Assembly: GCF_003635115.1 (NCBI RefSeq)
Contig: NZ_RBXJ01000001.1
Location: forward strand, 620,001 to 684,000
Length of the DNA: 64,000 nt
DNA from: Microbacterium sp. AG1240
Lineage (GTDB): Bacteria > Actinomycetota > Actinomycetes > Actinomycetales > Microbacteriaceae
Direction of reading: 5' to 3'
A program made the position numbers and the translations under genes. Of the stretch, positions 51,828 to 60,867 are shown one piece after another (positions within the stretch are counted from its first letter, which is position 1; each line of letters begins with the position of its first letter). The notes under the pieces are model-generated. The model saw only the letters and a program-made list of their open reading frames with translations. It had not been told where the DNA came from and did no database searches.

Positions 51828-54365
51828 CTACTTCACGGCGGCGGCCTCGCGGGGCTCGCGCAGCGTGCCGGCCATGCGTGCCGCCTGCGTGAGCGTGAGG
51901 TGCGGCAGGTAGGAGCGGGCGAGGGCCACGGCGAGCGAGGGGAGCACGGTGGCCTCGGGGTACACCGCCCAGAGCGTGACGAACTCGGGCTGGAACTTGC
52001 GTTTGAAGTTCAGCAGCGAGCGGAAGCCGTAGGCGGGCTCGAGCAGCTCGCCGAACCGGTCGAGCACCCGTGTGATGGCCGCGCGCTCGCCGTCGTCTCC
52101 CGGGCGCGACGCCAGCGGCGACCCCGACAGGCTCAGTCGTTCGAGGCCCTCCGCCTTCATGTGGTCGGCGGCCGCGCCGATGACGAACTCCATGATGCCG
52201 TTCATCGAGTCGGCGCGCCGACGCATGAAGTCCAGGGTGTAGCCGTGGACCGCGCCCCCGTCGAACAGGGGCAGCCAGCTCGTGACCGCCTGGATGCGGC
52301 CCTCCTCGTTCATGGCGAGCATCAGTCGTACCGCGGGATCGTTCAGCTGATCCACCCCGCCGAGGGTGAACTCCATCTCGGGGAGGCTCTTGTCGGCGAC
52401 CCAGGCCTCCGAGATCTCGCGGATCTGCGCATGCTCGGCGATCGTCAGGTCGTGCCAGCTCGTCCACGTCGCGGTGACGCCCTCGCGGGCGGCGCGGTTC
52501 GTCGCGGTGCGGATGTCCTGCCGCTTCTTGCCCGCGGTGTTCCACGTCGCCGGGTCGAGCAGCGCCTCTTCGGCGACCGGCATGCGCTGCCATCCGAGGT
52601 GGGCGTAGGGCGAATCGTCGCCGTCCTCGACGCTGTAGAAGACGGGCGTCCACCCGTTGTCGCCGCAGAACTCCACGAACCCGGTGACGACTTCCGGCCT
52701 GCGCGCATCGGGGCCGAACGCCCCGCCGAGGGTCACCGCCACCGGGCCGTGCACCCGGTAGGCGATCCCGGCGTCGACGTCGGGCGAGAACCAGTAGGCG
52801 TTGCCCTCCCAGGTGGTCATGAACGACAGGGTGTCGCCGCCTCCGCGTTCCAGCGTCAGGCGGGCGCGCGAGCGATCGGACGCGCCGCTGACGGTGCCCG
52901 GATCGAGCACGAGCCGCGCCGTCGCGATGAACGCCGCCAGCCAGAACAGCAGCGGCGGGAGGTACCAGAAGGCCTGCGCCCACCCGCTCGAGGGCACGAA
53001 CGTGAGGATGTCGGAGGGCAGCAGCGTGGGCGGCAGCAACCGCAGCGGCAGCCCCACCAGCACCTTGCCGACGTCGAGGTTCGGCGTGTACCCATCGGCG
53101 GCGGCCAGGCTGCCCACGAACGCCAGCAGCAGGTTCACGGCGGCGGCGACGCCCACGGTGACGCCGAAGGTACGCAGCGCCGCAGGCGTCGACGCCGCCC
53201 GCACGTCGCGGCGGAACACGACGAGCACGATCGCGACGATCAACGGCACGAGCGCACCGATGAGGCTGCTCGAGAGCGTCTGCGCCACGTACTCCTGCGA
53301 TTCGGTGTCGCGCAACTGCGCGATCGCCGCGACGGTCTCGGGCTGGATGACCGAGAAGACGTAGAGCATGCCCGCGAACACGATGACGTTGAACACGACC
53401 GCCAGCCACAGGGCGGCGCGGCGGCCCTTCAAGATGCCCCAGGCGGCCAGCACGGCGACGAGGATCGGCAGGAGCGCGATGAACCCCGACGCGGGCTGAA
53501 GTTCACTGAACACGTCGTACGTGTCGGGGCACGGTGCGGCCGTCGACCCGTAGGCGCACGTCTGCCCGTCGATGAGGGTCACCGGGTCGTCGGAGAGGAA
53601 GCCGTAGATCGATAGGAGGCCGGCGCCCGTCTGCGAGAACGTGGCGATCACCGGACCGACGGAGGTCACGAACGTCAGCGCCGCCAACAGCACGCGCGTC
53701 TCGTGATGCGAGCTCCGCACGATCCGGAAGCCGGAACGACGCCCGCCGAGGGCGAAACCGAGCCCGAGCCCGATGGGTAGGGCGATGATCGCGAACAGGT
53801 CGTTCGCGGCTCCCTCGTAGAGGAAGAGCGTGACCGCCGTGAGCGAGGCCAGCAGGCGCGTACGGCGCCGCCACAGTGCACCGGCGAACGAACTCGCCGC
53901 CATCGCGGTGCAGATCACCGCGGCCAGCGGCGACAGGGTGTCGACGGCGGGGGCGTTCAGCGGGAGGAAGCCGAGGTATTGGTCCTCGACGACACCGACG
54001 CCCAAGCCCACGAACGACGCGGCCACCCCGCCCACCACATACGCGACGAGAGTGCGGATGCTTCCCATCGTCTTCTCTGCGGCACCCAGCACGATCAGGA
54101 GCACGGGAACGATCGCGATCAGCGCGGCGACGTCGGCGACGGCGAACAGCGATGTCACCGTCCCCCACCAGTGGCGCTGGAACTGCACGCCGGGCTCCTC
54201 CAGATCGAGCACCTGCCACCCCCACCCCGACGGGGTCAGGATGAAACCGGTGAGGCTGAGCACCACGATCGCCGCCGTGATCAGCAGCGTCACGGGCCGT
54301 CCCCGGCACCACCGGAGCACGAGCACTCCGGCCTGGTTCGCATTCACCGTCGGTGTGCGCGGCAT
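51828..54365 (-). CDS. MprF-like phosphatidylglycerol aminoacyltransferase (DUF2156)
   Basis: The 845-residue protein has a membrane part (residues about 20-500). Its first portion looks rhomboid-like, and more helices follow up to about 500. The cytosolic C-terminal DUF2156 acyltransferase domain (about 510-830) contains TWEGNAYWFSPD, GKKRQDIRTATNRAAREGV and GYRSLLNFKRKFQPEF-like motifs (here YGFRSLLNFKRKFQPEF). Such enzymes transfer lysine or alanine from tRNA to phosphatidylglycerol and change envelope charge. It is convergent with the membrane esterase. ATG at 54365. Confidence 0.85.
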   Translation of the reverse strand: MPRTPTVNANQAGVLVLRWCRGRPVTLLITAAIVVLSLTGFILTPSGWGWQVLDLEEPGVQFQRHWWGTVTSLFAVADVAALIAIVPVLLIVLGAAEKTMGSIRTLVAYVVGGVAASFVGLGVGVVEDQYLGFLPLNAPAVDTLSPLAAVICTAMAASSFAGALWRRRTRLLASLTAVTLFLYEGAANDLFAIIALPIGLGLGFALGGRRSGFRIVRSSHHETRVLLAALTFVTSVGPVIATFSQTGAGLLSIYGFLSDDPVTLIDGQTCAYGSTAAPCPDTYDVFSELQPASGFIALLPILVAVLAAWGILKGRRAALWLAVVFNVIVFAGMLYVFSVIQPETVAAIAQLRDTESQEYVAQTLSSSLIGALVPLIVAIVLVVFRRDVRAASTPAALRTFGVTVGVAAAVNLLLAFVGSLAAADGYTPNLDVGKVLVGLPLRLLPPTLLPSDILTFVPSSGWAQAFWYLPPLLFWLAAFIATARLVLDPGTVSGASDRSRARLTLERGGGDTLSFMTTWEGNAYWFSPDVDAGIAYRVHGPVAVTLGGAFGPDARRPEVVTGFVEFCGDNGWTPVFYSVEDGDDSPYAHLGWQRMPVAEEALLDPATWNTAGKKRQDIRTATNRAAREGVTATWTSWHDLTIAEHAQIREISEAWVADKSLPEMEFTLGGVDQLNDPAVRLMLAMNEEGRIQAVTSWLPLFDGGAVHGYTLDFMRRRADSMNGIMEFVIGAAADHMKAEGLERLSLSGSPLASRPGDDGERAAITRVLDRFGELLEPAYGFRSLLNFKRKFQPEFVTLWAVYPEATVLPSLAVALARSYLPHLTLTQAARMAGTLREPREAAAVK

Positions 54366-54467
54366 CCGACAATCCTTTCGTCACCCATCTCTGCGCCGAG
54401 ACTCTATCGGCGGTCCCTATGGACGAGCCGGTCTGCGCGGACGAGAGCGGTGGCGCGTCGCGGGGTG

Positions 54468-55385
54468 CTACTCGGCGGCGGCGACCGCGTCGCCCGACCA
54501 GACGAGAGCGCGTCCGTCGGATACGGCGACGGCGAGCGGACCGGCGGGGTCGACCCCGGCGGCGCAGCCCAGCGGGGTCGCCGTGCCGAAGCCGGCGCCC
54601 GACCACCGGGTCACGGCGACGCCGGCGCAGTCGGCGGCGGGGGAGGCGGTCACCACGGTGCCGCCGTCGATCGAGAGGGCGACCGCATCCGTCGCTCCGA
54701 GCGGCTGCCACGCGCGGTCGGAGCCGAGAACCGACACGGTGCCGTCGCACTCCACCGCGACCACGGTGCCGGCAGCGCGGAACGACCGCGGCTCGGCGCA
54801 CGGCGCGGCGACATCGTCGCCCGGCAGCACGACGACGGACGGATCGGAGAGGTCGAGGTAGCGCGAGGCGGTGAGCACCTCGGGGTAGGGCTGCCAGAAC
54901 TCACCCTGGGTGAAGGTGCGGAGGGCCTGCACCTCGCAGGTGGCGCCCATGGCGGCGACCATCTCGGCCTCCGAACCCGCGAAGGCGTCGAGCGAGGCGA
55001 CCTGACCGATCCCGCGGTAGGCGGGGGTGACGTCCTGCCACGTGCGGCCCCCGTCGGCGGAGTGCTCCACGAGCGGGGCGGTCGTGCCGCAGTCACCGGC
55101 GGTGGCGCGCCACCACCCTTCCGAACCGATGGAGAAGAACCGCGCCTCGGCGGCGGTCGCGGACGGCGACGGCGAGGGGGCGGCCGCGGTCGGGCTCGCC
55201 GAGGTGGTGGGGTCGACCTCGACGGAGGAGGACTGATCGACCGGCGTCGCGTCGGTGGCCGTCGTGGGCTGCACGCTCTGCAGCGCGAGGACCACCAGAA
55301 CGATCGTCGCCACGATGAGCAGGGCGACGAGCGTCCCCGCGAGCCATCGAGCGGGGACGGGGTCGAGCCATCTTCTGCGGGCCAT
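54468..55385 (-). CDS. membrane-anchored beta-propeller-like (BNR) protein
   Basis: The 305-residue protein has one N-terminal membrane helix (about 15-38), a Ser/Thr/Pro-rich linker, and an extracytoplasmic domain. That domain includes a BNR/Asp-box-like strand (EHSADGGRTWQDV), suggesting a small propeller. It follows the tyrosine-kinase gene by 11 bp on the same strand and is probably co-transcribed, so a role at the cell surface in polysaccharide handling is possible but unproven. Confidence 0.65.
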   Translation of the reverse strand: MARRRWLDPVPARWLAGTLVALLIVATIVLVVLALQSVQPTTATDATPVDQSSSVEVDPTTSASPTAAAPSPSPSATAAEARFFSIGSEGWWRATAGDCGTTAPLVEHSADGGRTWQDVTPAYRGIGQVASLDAFAGSEAEMVAAMGATCEVQALRTFTQGEFWQPYPEVLTASRYLDLSDPSVVVLPGDDVAAPCAEPRSFRAAGTVVAVECDGTVSVLGSDRAWQPLGATDAVALSIDGGTVVTASPAADCAGVAVTRWSGAGFGTATPLGCAAGVDPAGPLAVAVSDGRALVWSGDAVAAAE

Positions 55386-55396
55386 CGTGCCCCGCG

Positions 55397-56839
55397 TCAG
55401 GGCAGCAGCTGGTCGTCGGACGAGTCTGACGCGGAGGTCTTCCGGCCGCGACGGGTGGGCTTCTCGGCGGGGGCGCCGTACGTGCCGTATCCGCCGTATC
55501 CGTACCCGTAGCCATAGCCGTAGGAGTCGGGTCCGCGCGTGGGCAGCATCGTCAGCACGACGCCGCCGACCTTCGATCCGACCGTTTCGAGCGCGTCGAG
55601 CGCACCGCTGAGCTGGTGGGTCGTGGTCTTGCCCGCCGCGACGATGAGGAGGGCCCCGGCCGTGAACTTCGACAGGACCGCAGCATCCGTCACCGGAAGC
55701 AGCGGCGGCGCGTCGCACAGGACGACGTCGAACTCGTTGCCGAGCGCCTCGAGCAGCTGCCCCATCTGCTTGGACCCGAGCAGCTCGCTCGGGTTCGGCG
55801 GCACCTTGCCGGCCGGCAGCACGTAGAGCGGACGCTTGCCCCAGGGGAGCATCACGTCGGCGACGCGCGCGCGGCCGATCAGCACGTCGGTCAGGCCCGC
55901 GCCGCCCTCGATGTTGAGGTACTCGGCCACCTTCGGCTTGCGCAGGTCGGTGTCGAGGAGCGCCACGCGCTTGCCGGCGTCGGCGAGGGCGACGGCGAGG
56001 TTGATCGTGGTGGTCGACTTGCCCTCGCTCGGGAGGCTGGAGGTGACGACGAAGATGTTGCCGCCGTCCATCTCGAGGAACTGCAGGTTGGTGCGCAGCG
56101 CGCGGAAGGCCTCCGACCGCTGGTTGTGCGGGTCGGCCTCGAGGATGAGGGGCCGCTCCTTCGCCTTCGGGTCGAAGGGGATCGCGCCGATGAGCGGCCG
56201 GTCGGTGAGGTTCTCGATGTCGCGGGTGTTGCGGACCTTGTTGTCGAGCACGGCGCGCAGCACCGCGATGCCGACCCCGAGCGCGAGGCCGACGAGACCG
56301 CCCAGCGCGAGGTTCAGCGGCACGTTCGGGCTGACCGGGACGCGGGGGGCCTGCGCGTCGCGCACGCGGGTGAGCTTGACCGGGCTCACCTCCTGTCCGT
56401 CGCGGGTCTCGAGCGTCTCGACCGCGTTCGCCAGGCTCGCCCCGAGGGCGTTCGCGATCAGCGCCGCCTTGGCGGGGTCGGCGTCGGTCACCGTGATCTG
56501 CACGATCGTCGAGTCGAGTTGGGCGGATGCTGTGACGCGGCCCGCGAGCGCGTCGGCGTTCATGTTCAGGCCGAGGTCGGTGATGACGGGGTTGAGCACG
56601 AACGGCTCTTCCACCAGCTCGACGTAGGTCGCGATGCGCGCCTGGGTGAAGTTGGAGCCCTGCTGCAGCTCGGTGATCGTCGATCCGCCCTCGGTCGAGA
56701 CGAACACGCCGCTCGTCGCCTCGAACTGGGGCGTCCGCGTAAGGGAGAAGCCGGCAGCAACCGCGACGCCCACCAGGGTGGTGACCACGATCACGAGCCA
56801 GTTCTTACGCAGGATGCGAATGTAGTCGCTGAGCTCCAT
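55397..56839 (-). CDS. Wzc-like polysaccharide co-polymerase and tyrosine autokinase
   Basis: The 480-residue protein combines an N-terminal Wzz domain with two membrane helices (about 15-35 and 175-195) and a BY-kinase. The kinase has Walker A SSLPSEGKSTTT (about 268-279), Walker A' VALLDTDLRKP and Walker B VVLCDAPPLLP. The C-terminus carries a tyrosine cluster (YGYGYGYGYGGYGTYG), the usual autophosphorylation site. Such proteins control chain length of exported polysaccharides and cycle with a Wzb phosphatase; a candidate lies at 61637. No glycosyltransferases are in the window. Confidence 0.93.
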   Translation of the reverse strand: MELSDYIRILRKNWLVIVVTTLVGVAVAAGFSLTRTPQFEATSGVFVSTEGGSTITELQQGSNFTQARIATYVELVEEPFVLNPVITDLGLNMNADALAGRVTASAQLDSTIVQITVTDADPAKAALIANALGASLANAVETLETRDGQEVSPVKLTRVRDAQAPRVPVSPNVPLNLALGGLVGLALGVGIAVLRAVLDNKVRNTRDIENLTDRPLIGAIPFDPKAKERPLILEADPHNQRSEAFRALRTNLQFLEMDGGNIFVVTSSLPSEGKSTTTINLAVALADAGKRVALLDTDLRKPKVAEYLNIEGGAGLTDVLIGRARVADVMLPWGKRPLYVLPAGKVPPNPSELLGSKQMGQLLEALGNEFDVVLCDAPPLLPVTDAAVLSKFTAGALLIVAAGKTTTHQLSGALDALETVGSKVGGVVLTMLPTRGPDSYGYGYGYGYGGYGTYGAPAEKPTRRGRKTSASDSSDDQLLP

Positions 56840-56895
56840 GGCACCTTTCCGGGGTTCAGTACGGGATCATCCTGCCACACCGGGTGTTTCCATCC

Positions 56896-56921
56896 CGTGA
56901 CGGGGAGCTTCGTCCGTCACG
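56896..56921 (-). terminator. weak candidate terminator of sigma/Asp23 operon
   Basis: Inverted repeat CGTGACGG (56896-56903) and CCGTCACG (56914-56921) directly after the last stop of the leftward operon. Confidence 0.35.
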
Positions 56922-56931
56922 CACCGGGGGC

Positions 56932-57216
56932 TCAGCGGATGCGCGCGATCTGGATGCGGATCTCCCCGTCGGGCGCGGGGTGCGCGGCGAGGAGCGCGTC
57001 GGCCACCGCGCGCGCGCTGTCGGCGCTGCGGCCGTCGCGCTTCGTCGCGATGCGGGCATCGACGAGGAGCCCGTCGTTCGTGGGAACGATGGCCCGTTCC
57101 ACGTCTCCCGTCGCCGCGGCGATCAGCCGGGGGATCGAGGGCGGCGGGAAGGCGTCGACCACGCCCTCGACGCCGAGGATGACCTCGGTGATCCGGCTGC
57201 TCTCTAGCGCGCTCAT
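56932..57216 (-). CDS. small protein of the sigma/Asp23 operon
   Basis: The 94-residue protein (ITEVILGVEGVVDAFPPP, IVPTNDGLLVDARIAT, GEIRIQIARIR) has the strand-helix rhythm of Asp23-related proteins, though shorter and not clearly a member. Its ATG overlaps the stop of the Asp23-fusion gene (ATGA), making it the third gene of the leftward operon. It probably works with the Asp23 envelope proteins encoded nearby. Confidence 0.7.
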   Translation of the reverse strand: MSALESSRITEVILGVEGVVDAFPPPSIPRLIAAATGDVERAIVPTNDGLLVDARIATKRDGRSADSARAVADALLAAHPAPDGEIRIQIARIR

Positions 57217-57803
57217 GACCCGTCCTCCGTGTTCGCGAAGCCGTGCACGTCTTCGATCGTCACGTTCACCGCGACGACGTTCAGGTCGGTGTGCTGCGCG
57301 AGTGCGTCGTAGACGGCGGTGCGCAGCAGCGAGGTCGCGTCGAGCACCGACCGATCCCACCCGATCGTTCCGGTGATGTTCACCTCGACGGGCGCACCCG
57401 GCACCTCGGCGTCGCCGTCGAGGTCCACCCGTCCGACGTAGAGGCCCTCGATCTCGTCTCCGACCGATCGCACCAGCGCGCGCACCGCGCCCTCGGTGAT
57501 CGTGATCCGCACCCGGGGGTCGGGGTGCTGCACGGGAAGGCTGCGACCGACGCGCATCTCCGAGCGCACGACATCCATGATCCGGTCGAACCAGTTCGCC
57601 GGGGGAGGGGGCAGCTCCCGCGCCTCGCGCTCGAGAAGGCTGCGCGAGAGCATGCCGACACGCTCCAGCGCGTCGAGCGCGTTCAGGCACTCCGGGCAGT
57701 TCTCGATCTCGGGGTCGTAGGGCAGCCGGTCAGCGGCGAGATAGTCGCTCAACTCATCGACGGTCTTGCCGCATTCCAGTGCGACGGGGTGGGCTTCGTT
57801 CAT
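57213..57803 (-). CDS. cysteine-rich anti-sigma-like domain fused to Asp23/Gls24 domain
   Basis: The 196-residue protein starts with a short domain resembling zinc-binding anti-sigma modules (Cys11, then ENCPEC with Cys36 and Cys39; the usual histidine of the HxxxCxxC motif is absent). It continues with an Asp23/Gls24 domain (about 85-185; VEVNITGTIGWD, LNVVAVNVTIEDVHGF). The gene directly follows the ECF sigma gene with an ATGA overlap, the classical place of an anti-sigma factor. I chose ATG 57803 because GGAGGG lies six bases upstream; ATG 57809 is less well placed. It may link sigma activity to the Asp23 layer. Confidence 0.8.
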   Translation of the reverse strand: MNEAHPVALECGKTVDELSDYLAADRLPYDPEIENCPECLNALDALERVGMLSRSLLEREARELPPPPANWFDRIMDVVRSEMRVGRSLPVQHPDPRVRITITEGAVRALVRSVGDEIEGLYVGRVDLDGDAEVPGAPVEVNITGTIGWDRSVLDATSLLRTAVYDALAQHTDLNVVAVNVTIEDVHGFANTEDGS

Positions 57804-58375
57804 CGCCATCCCTCCATCTGGATCATGATGCTCGCCCGCGCACGGGACAGGTTTCCTCGAACGGTGCTCACAGGAAGAGACGTCTGTTCAGCGATCTCGT
57901 CGTAGCTGAAACCCCCGACCTCTCGGAGCAGCCAGGAGGTGCGTTGGGCCTCCGGGAGAGTCGCGAGCGCTTTCGAGAGTGCCGCGAGTCTAGCGTTGTG
58001 CACCGCGATGGCCTCGGGGTTGATCGACTCCCGGGTGGGCACGTCGATCCCGTCGTCGAGCGCAGCATCCGTCCCCCTCCGGCGGATCAGCGCGAACGCC
58101 TCCCGGCTGGCGATCTTCATCAGCCACGCCTTGACGGCCGAGCCGTCGCGGAGCGTGGGCAGCTGCTTCCAGGCGATCGAGAACGCCTCCTGCACGACGT
58201 CGTCGGCCTCCGACAGCGAGCCCACGATGCGAGAGGTGTAGGCGCGCATGATCCCGCTGTGCCGGCGCACGATCTCGCCGAACGCCAGCTCGTCGCCGTC
58301 GCCGGCGCGTTCGACGAGGATGCGGTCGGACAACCCGCTCAGCGACGAGGCCGAACCCCCCGAACGTGGTGCCAT
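57800..58375 (-). CDS. ECF sigma factor
   Basis: The 191-residue sigma factor has region 2 (ELAFGEIVRRHSGIMRAYTS, ADDVVQEAFSIAW, KAWLMKIASREAFALIRRR) and region 4 (LPEAQRTSWLLREVGGFSYDEIAEQT, VSTVRGNLSRARAS). Complete length and conserved residues indicate activity. It heads the leftward operon with the anti-sigma/Asp23 fusion and is divergent from the Asp23/AmaP operon, its likely target. Confidence 0.92.
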   Translation of the reverse strand: MAPRSGGSASSLSGLSDRILVERAGDGDELAFGEIVRRHSGIMRAYTSRIVGSLSEADDVVQEAFSIAWKQLPTLRDGSAVKAWLMKIASREAFALIRRRGTDAALDDGIDVPTRESINPEAIAVHNARLAALSKALATLPEAQRTSWLLREVGGFSYDEIAEQTSLPVSTVRGNLSRARASIMIQMEGWR

Positions 58376-58506
58376 GAAAAATCCGCCGAACTTTTTTGTG
58401 ACGAATGAGGCCCGCCCTGCCTCCTATTCATGAGCGACGCTAACGCGCAGCGCAGTCGGCTGGCAGTGGTTGCGTCCAATACTCGAAACAGCTAGGAGAA
58501 AATCGC

Positions 58507-58986
58507 ATGGCTACTGAAGAGAAGACCACCCCCTCCGCCACCCCCGCCACGGTGAGCCGCGTCGACCGCGTCGGCACCACCCCGGGCGAGGCCACGAGCG
58601 AATCGGGCGGCACCACCCACATCGCCGAGAGCGTCGTCGCGAAGATCGCCGGCATCGCCGCGCGCGAGGTGCCCGGAGTGTTCGCCCTCGGCGGCGGCGG
58701 AGCCCGCGCCTTCGGCGCCATCCGCGACGCCATCAACCAGACCGACCTGACGCAGGGCGTCAAGGTCGAGGTCGGCGAGACCCAGGCCGCCGCAGACCTC
58801 ACCATCGTGGTGGAGTACCCGCAGCCGATCCACCAGGTCGCCGCGAACGTGCGCACCGCCGTCTCGTCCGCCATCACGCGCCTCGCCGGTCTCGAGGTCG
58901 TCGAAGTGAACGTCGACGTCAACGACGTGCACCTCCCCGGTGACGACAACAACGACGACGACCAGAACGAGTCGCGCGTCGCATGA
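58507..58986 (+). CDS. Asp23/Gls24-family envelope stress protein
   Basis: The 159-residue protein has a polar N-terminus (about 1-35), then the Asp23 domain (HIAESVVAKIAGIAAREVPGV, LTIVVEYPQPIHQVAANVR, VEVNVDVNDVHL) and an acidic tail. Asp23 proteins form a membrane-associated layer in Gram-positive bacteria held by AmaP, and are induced by alkaline or envelope stress. AGGAG precedes the ATG. It is the first gene of a five-gene operon with ATGA overlaps. Confidence 0.9.
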   Translation: MATEEKTTPSATPATVSRVDRVGTTPGEATSESGGTTHIAESVVAKIAGIAAREVPGVFALGGGGARAFGAIRDAINQTDLTQGVKVEVGETQAAADLTIVVEYPQPIHQVAANVRTAVSSAITRLAGLEVVEVNVDVNDVHLPGDDNNDDDQNESRVA

Positions 58987-59171
58987 GCGCCACGATCTCC
59001 GGCGCCCTGATCGGCGCCGTGCTCGCCTTCGCCGCCCTCGTGTTCGGGTTCTGGGGATTCCTGCTCGTCGCCCTGTTCATGGGCATCGGCGCACTCCTCG
59101 GACGCGTCGCCTCGGGCAAGCTCGACGTACGCGGGTTGGCGAACGCCTTCTCCGGACGACGGACGTCATGA
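58983..59171 (+). CDS. DUF2273-like small membrane protein
   Basis: The 62-residue protein has two membrane helices (GALIGAVLAFAALVFGFWG and LLVALFMGIGALLGR) and a basic C-terminus, matching the small DUF2273 proteins found in Asp23/AmaP operons. Start and stop overlap its neighbours (ATGA at both ends). It is probably part of the membrane anchor of the Asp23 layer. Confidence 0.82.
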   Translation: MSATISGALIGAVLAFAALVFGFWGFLLVALFMGIGALLGRVASGKLDVRGLANAFSGRRTS

Positions 59172-59587
59172 GCACCGCAACGGTGTCCCGCGGCGGCAGC
59201 GGATCCGCCGCCGCGGGACAGAGCGAGACGGATGCTTCGGCCGCCGCCTCGACGGCGCTGCCCGGCCGCATCACCGTTGCCGACCGGGCGCTGCGCGCCG
59301 TCACCGAGCAGGCCAGTGCGCTGGCGTTCGGGGTCGGCCGCGACCAGGTGTCGGTCGAGATCGGATCGGCCGGGGGCGGCCTCGCGCTGCGGGTGTCCGC
59401 TCCGCTCCCGATCCCCGATCTCGACGACACCGAATCCGTGCACGCGGGTGCCACCGTGATGGAGCGCATCCGCAGCATCCAGCAGAACCTCCGCCGCAAC
59501 GTCGCCGACCTCACCGGTCGCGCCGTCACCCGCGTCGACGTCACCGTCACCGGGGCGGTCATCCCCACCAGAAGGAGAGTCCGATGA
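59168..59587 (+). CDS. second Asp23-related protein
   Basis: The 139-residue protein begins with a Ser/Ala-rich stretch. A shortened Asp23-like domain follows (GRITVADRALRAVTEQASALAFGV, VSVEIGSAGGGLALRVSAPL, RNVADLTGRAVTRVDVTVTGA). It differs enough from the first Asp23 protein to suggest a distinct role in the same complex. Starts and stops overlap its neighbours. Confidence 0.78.
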   Translation: MSTATVSRGGSGSAAAGQSETDASAAASTALPGRITVADRALRAVTEQASALAFGVGRDQVSVEIGSAGGGLALRVSAPLPIPDLDDTESVHAGATVMERIRSIQQNLRRNVADLTGRAVTRVDVTVTGAVIPTRRRVR

Positions 59588-60168
59588 GCGATGGCGTCCT
59601 CGCTCGCGTCGCCCGACGCGAGACGCACTCGCCGCGTACGGTCGCCATGGCCGTCGCCGTGGTGCTCGTGATCCTCGCGCTGATCTACGTCGGCCTCGAG
59701 ATCGTGCTCGACCTCCTGTCGCAGCCCGCGCTGCTGATCGCGCCGGCCGATGCGCTCGCGCAGCTGGCCGATGTGCCCGGCCTCCAACCGTCGGGCACCG
59801 TGATCGGCATCGGACTGATCGTCGCGGTCGTCGGACTGGTGTTCCTCGTGCTCTCCCTCACCCCGGGGCGGCTCTCGAAGCACCGCATGGACATCGGAGA
59901 CCGCGCCGTCATCGTCGACAACGGCGTGCTCGCGGCCTCTCTCGCCCAGCGGATCAGCGATGAAGCGGGGATCCCGCGCGACCACATCACGGTGGGCGTC
60001 GCCCATCGCGTCGTCGATGTCGTCATCACCCCCGATGCCGGCCTGCCGATCGACGCGTCCCGCGTGCGGGTCATCGCCGACGAGGAGATGGCGGGGTACC
60101 GCCTGACGCCGCCGGTGAAGACCGTCGTGAAGATCGCCGCACCCGAGGAGCAGGAGTTCAGCCGATGA
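59584..60168 (+). CDS. DUF6286-like membrane protein of Asp23 operon
   Basis: The 194-residue protein has two membrane helices (about 22-46 and 75-95) and a cytosolic domain (ISDEAGIPRDHITVGVAHRVVDVVI) like those of the DUF6286 proteins that accompany actinobacterial Asp23 genes. It is likely an anchor or accessory of the Asp23 layer. ATGA overlaps link it to both neighbours. Confidence 0.75.
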   Translation: MSDGVLARVARRETHSPRTVAMAVAVVLVILALIYVGLEIVLDLLSQPALLIAPADALAQLADVPGLQPSGTVIGIGLIVAVVGLVFLVLSLTPGRLSKHRMDIGDRAVIVDNGVLAASLAQRISDEAGIPRDHITVGVAHRVVDVVITPDAGLPIDASRVRVIADEEMAGYRLTPPVKTVVKIAAPEEQEFSR

Positions 60169-60779
60169 ACCAGACGAATCGTGCGCTCAACCGCATCCTT
60201 CTCTTCCTGATCGGACTCGTCTTCCTCGCCGTCGGCGCCGCGATGGTCGCCGCTGCCTCGACGCCCCTCGTGGGCGACGTCTGGCGCAGCACCGCCGAGC
60301 AGCTCGAGTCGGGGCTCGTGGACGCCGCGCAGGCCAGCCCCGTCGGCGCGAGCGACGTCTCGTGGGTCACGGTCGGAGCACTCGCGGCCGTCGTGATCGT
60401 GATCGCGCTGCTGATCGTCGTGCTCTTCCGCCTCGGCGGAGGACGCAGTCGGTCGGTGCTGCAGTCGTCCATGGACGAGAACAACCTCGGCCGTGTCGTG
60501 GTGAAGGATTCCTTCGCCTCCGACGCGTTGACCCACTCGCTCGCCGCCCGCAGCGACGTCGTCAGCGCGAAGGTCACCGCCGCCGAGGTGAAGAAGGAGA
60601 CCGTGCTGCACATCTCGGTCACTCCGCAGCGCAACACGTCGCCGCGAGCGATCGCCCTGGAGGTCGACCGGCTCGCCTCCAACCTCGCCGTGCTGACCGG
60701 CCAGGACATACCCACCTATGTGTCGATTCGAACGGGACTCCGAGCGCGCCTCGCGACGGAGCACCGAGAATTGGCCTGA
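60165..60779 (+). CDS. AmaP-like alkaline-shock membrane anchor
   Basis: The 204-residue protein has two membrane helices (about 12-36 and 62-88) with an extracytoplasmic loop between them. Its cytosolic C-terminal domain (LHISVTPQRNTSPRAIALEVDRLASNLAVLTG) is the layout of AmaP, which tethers Asp23 to the membrane in staphylococci. It is the last gene of the five-gene operon. Confidence 0.78.
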   Translation: MNQTNRALNRILLFLIGLVFLAVGAAMVAAASTPLVGDVWRSTAEQLESGLVDAAQASPVGASDVSWVTVGALAAVVIVIALLIVVLFRLGGGRSRSVLQSSMDENNLGRVVVKDSFASDALTHSLAARSDVVSAKVTAAEVKKETVLHISVTPQRNTSPRAIALEVDRLASNLAVLTGQDIPTYVSIRTGLRARLATEHRELA

Positions 60780-60867
60780 CGCACCACCCCGGACCACGGG
60801 GAACCACCACCCGGACGAACCGGGCCACAACCGGGAAACCGGGATCACCAGGAGAGAGGAGCCCGAC

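Noticed and set aside
58376..58506. A specific ECF promoter in the sigma/Asp23 divergent region
   Set aside because: The region is AT-rich by local standards and must hold two promoters, but I could not identify a convincing -35/-10 pair shared by both directions.
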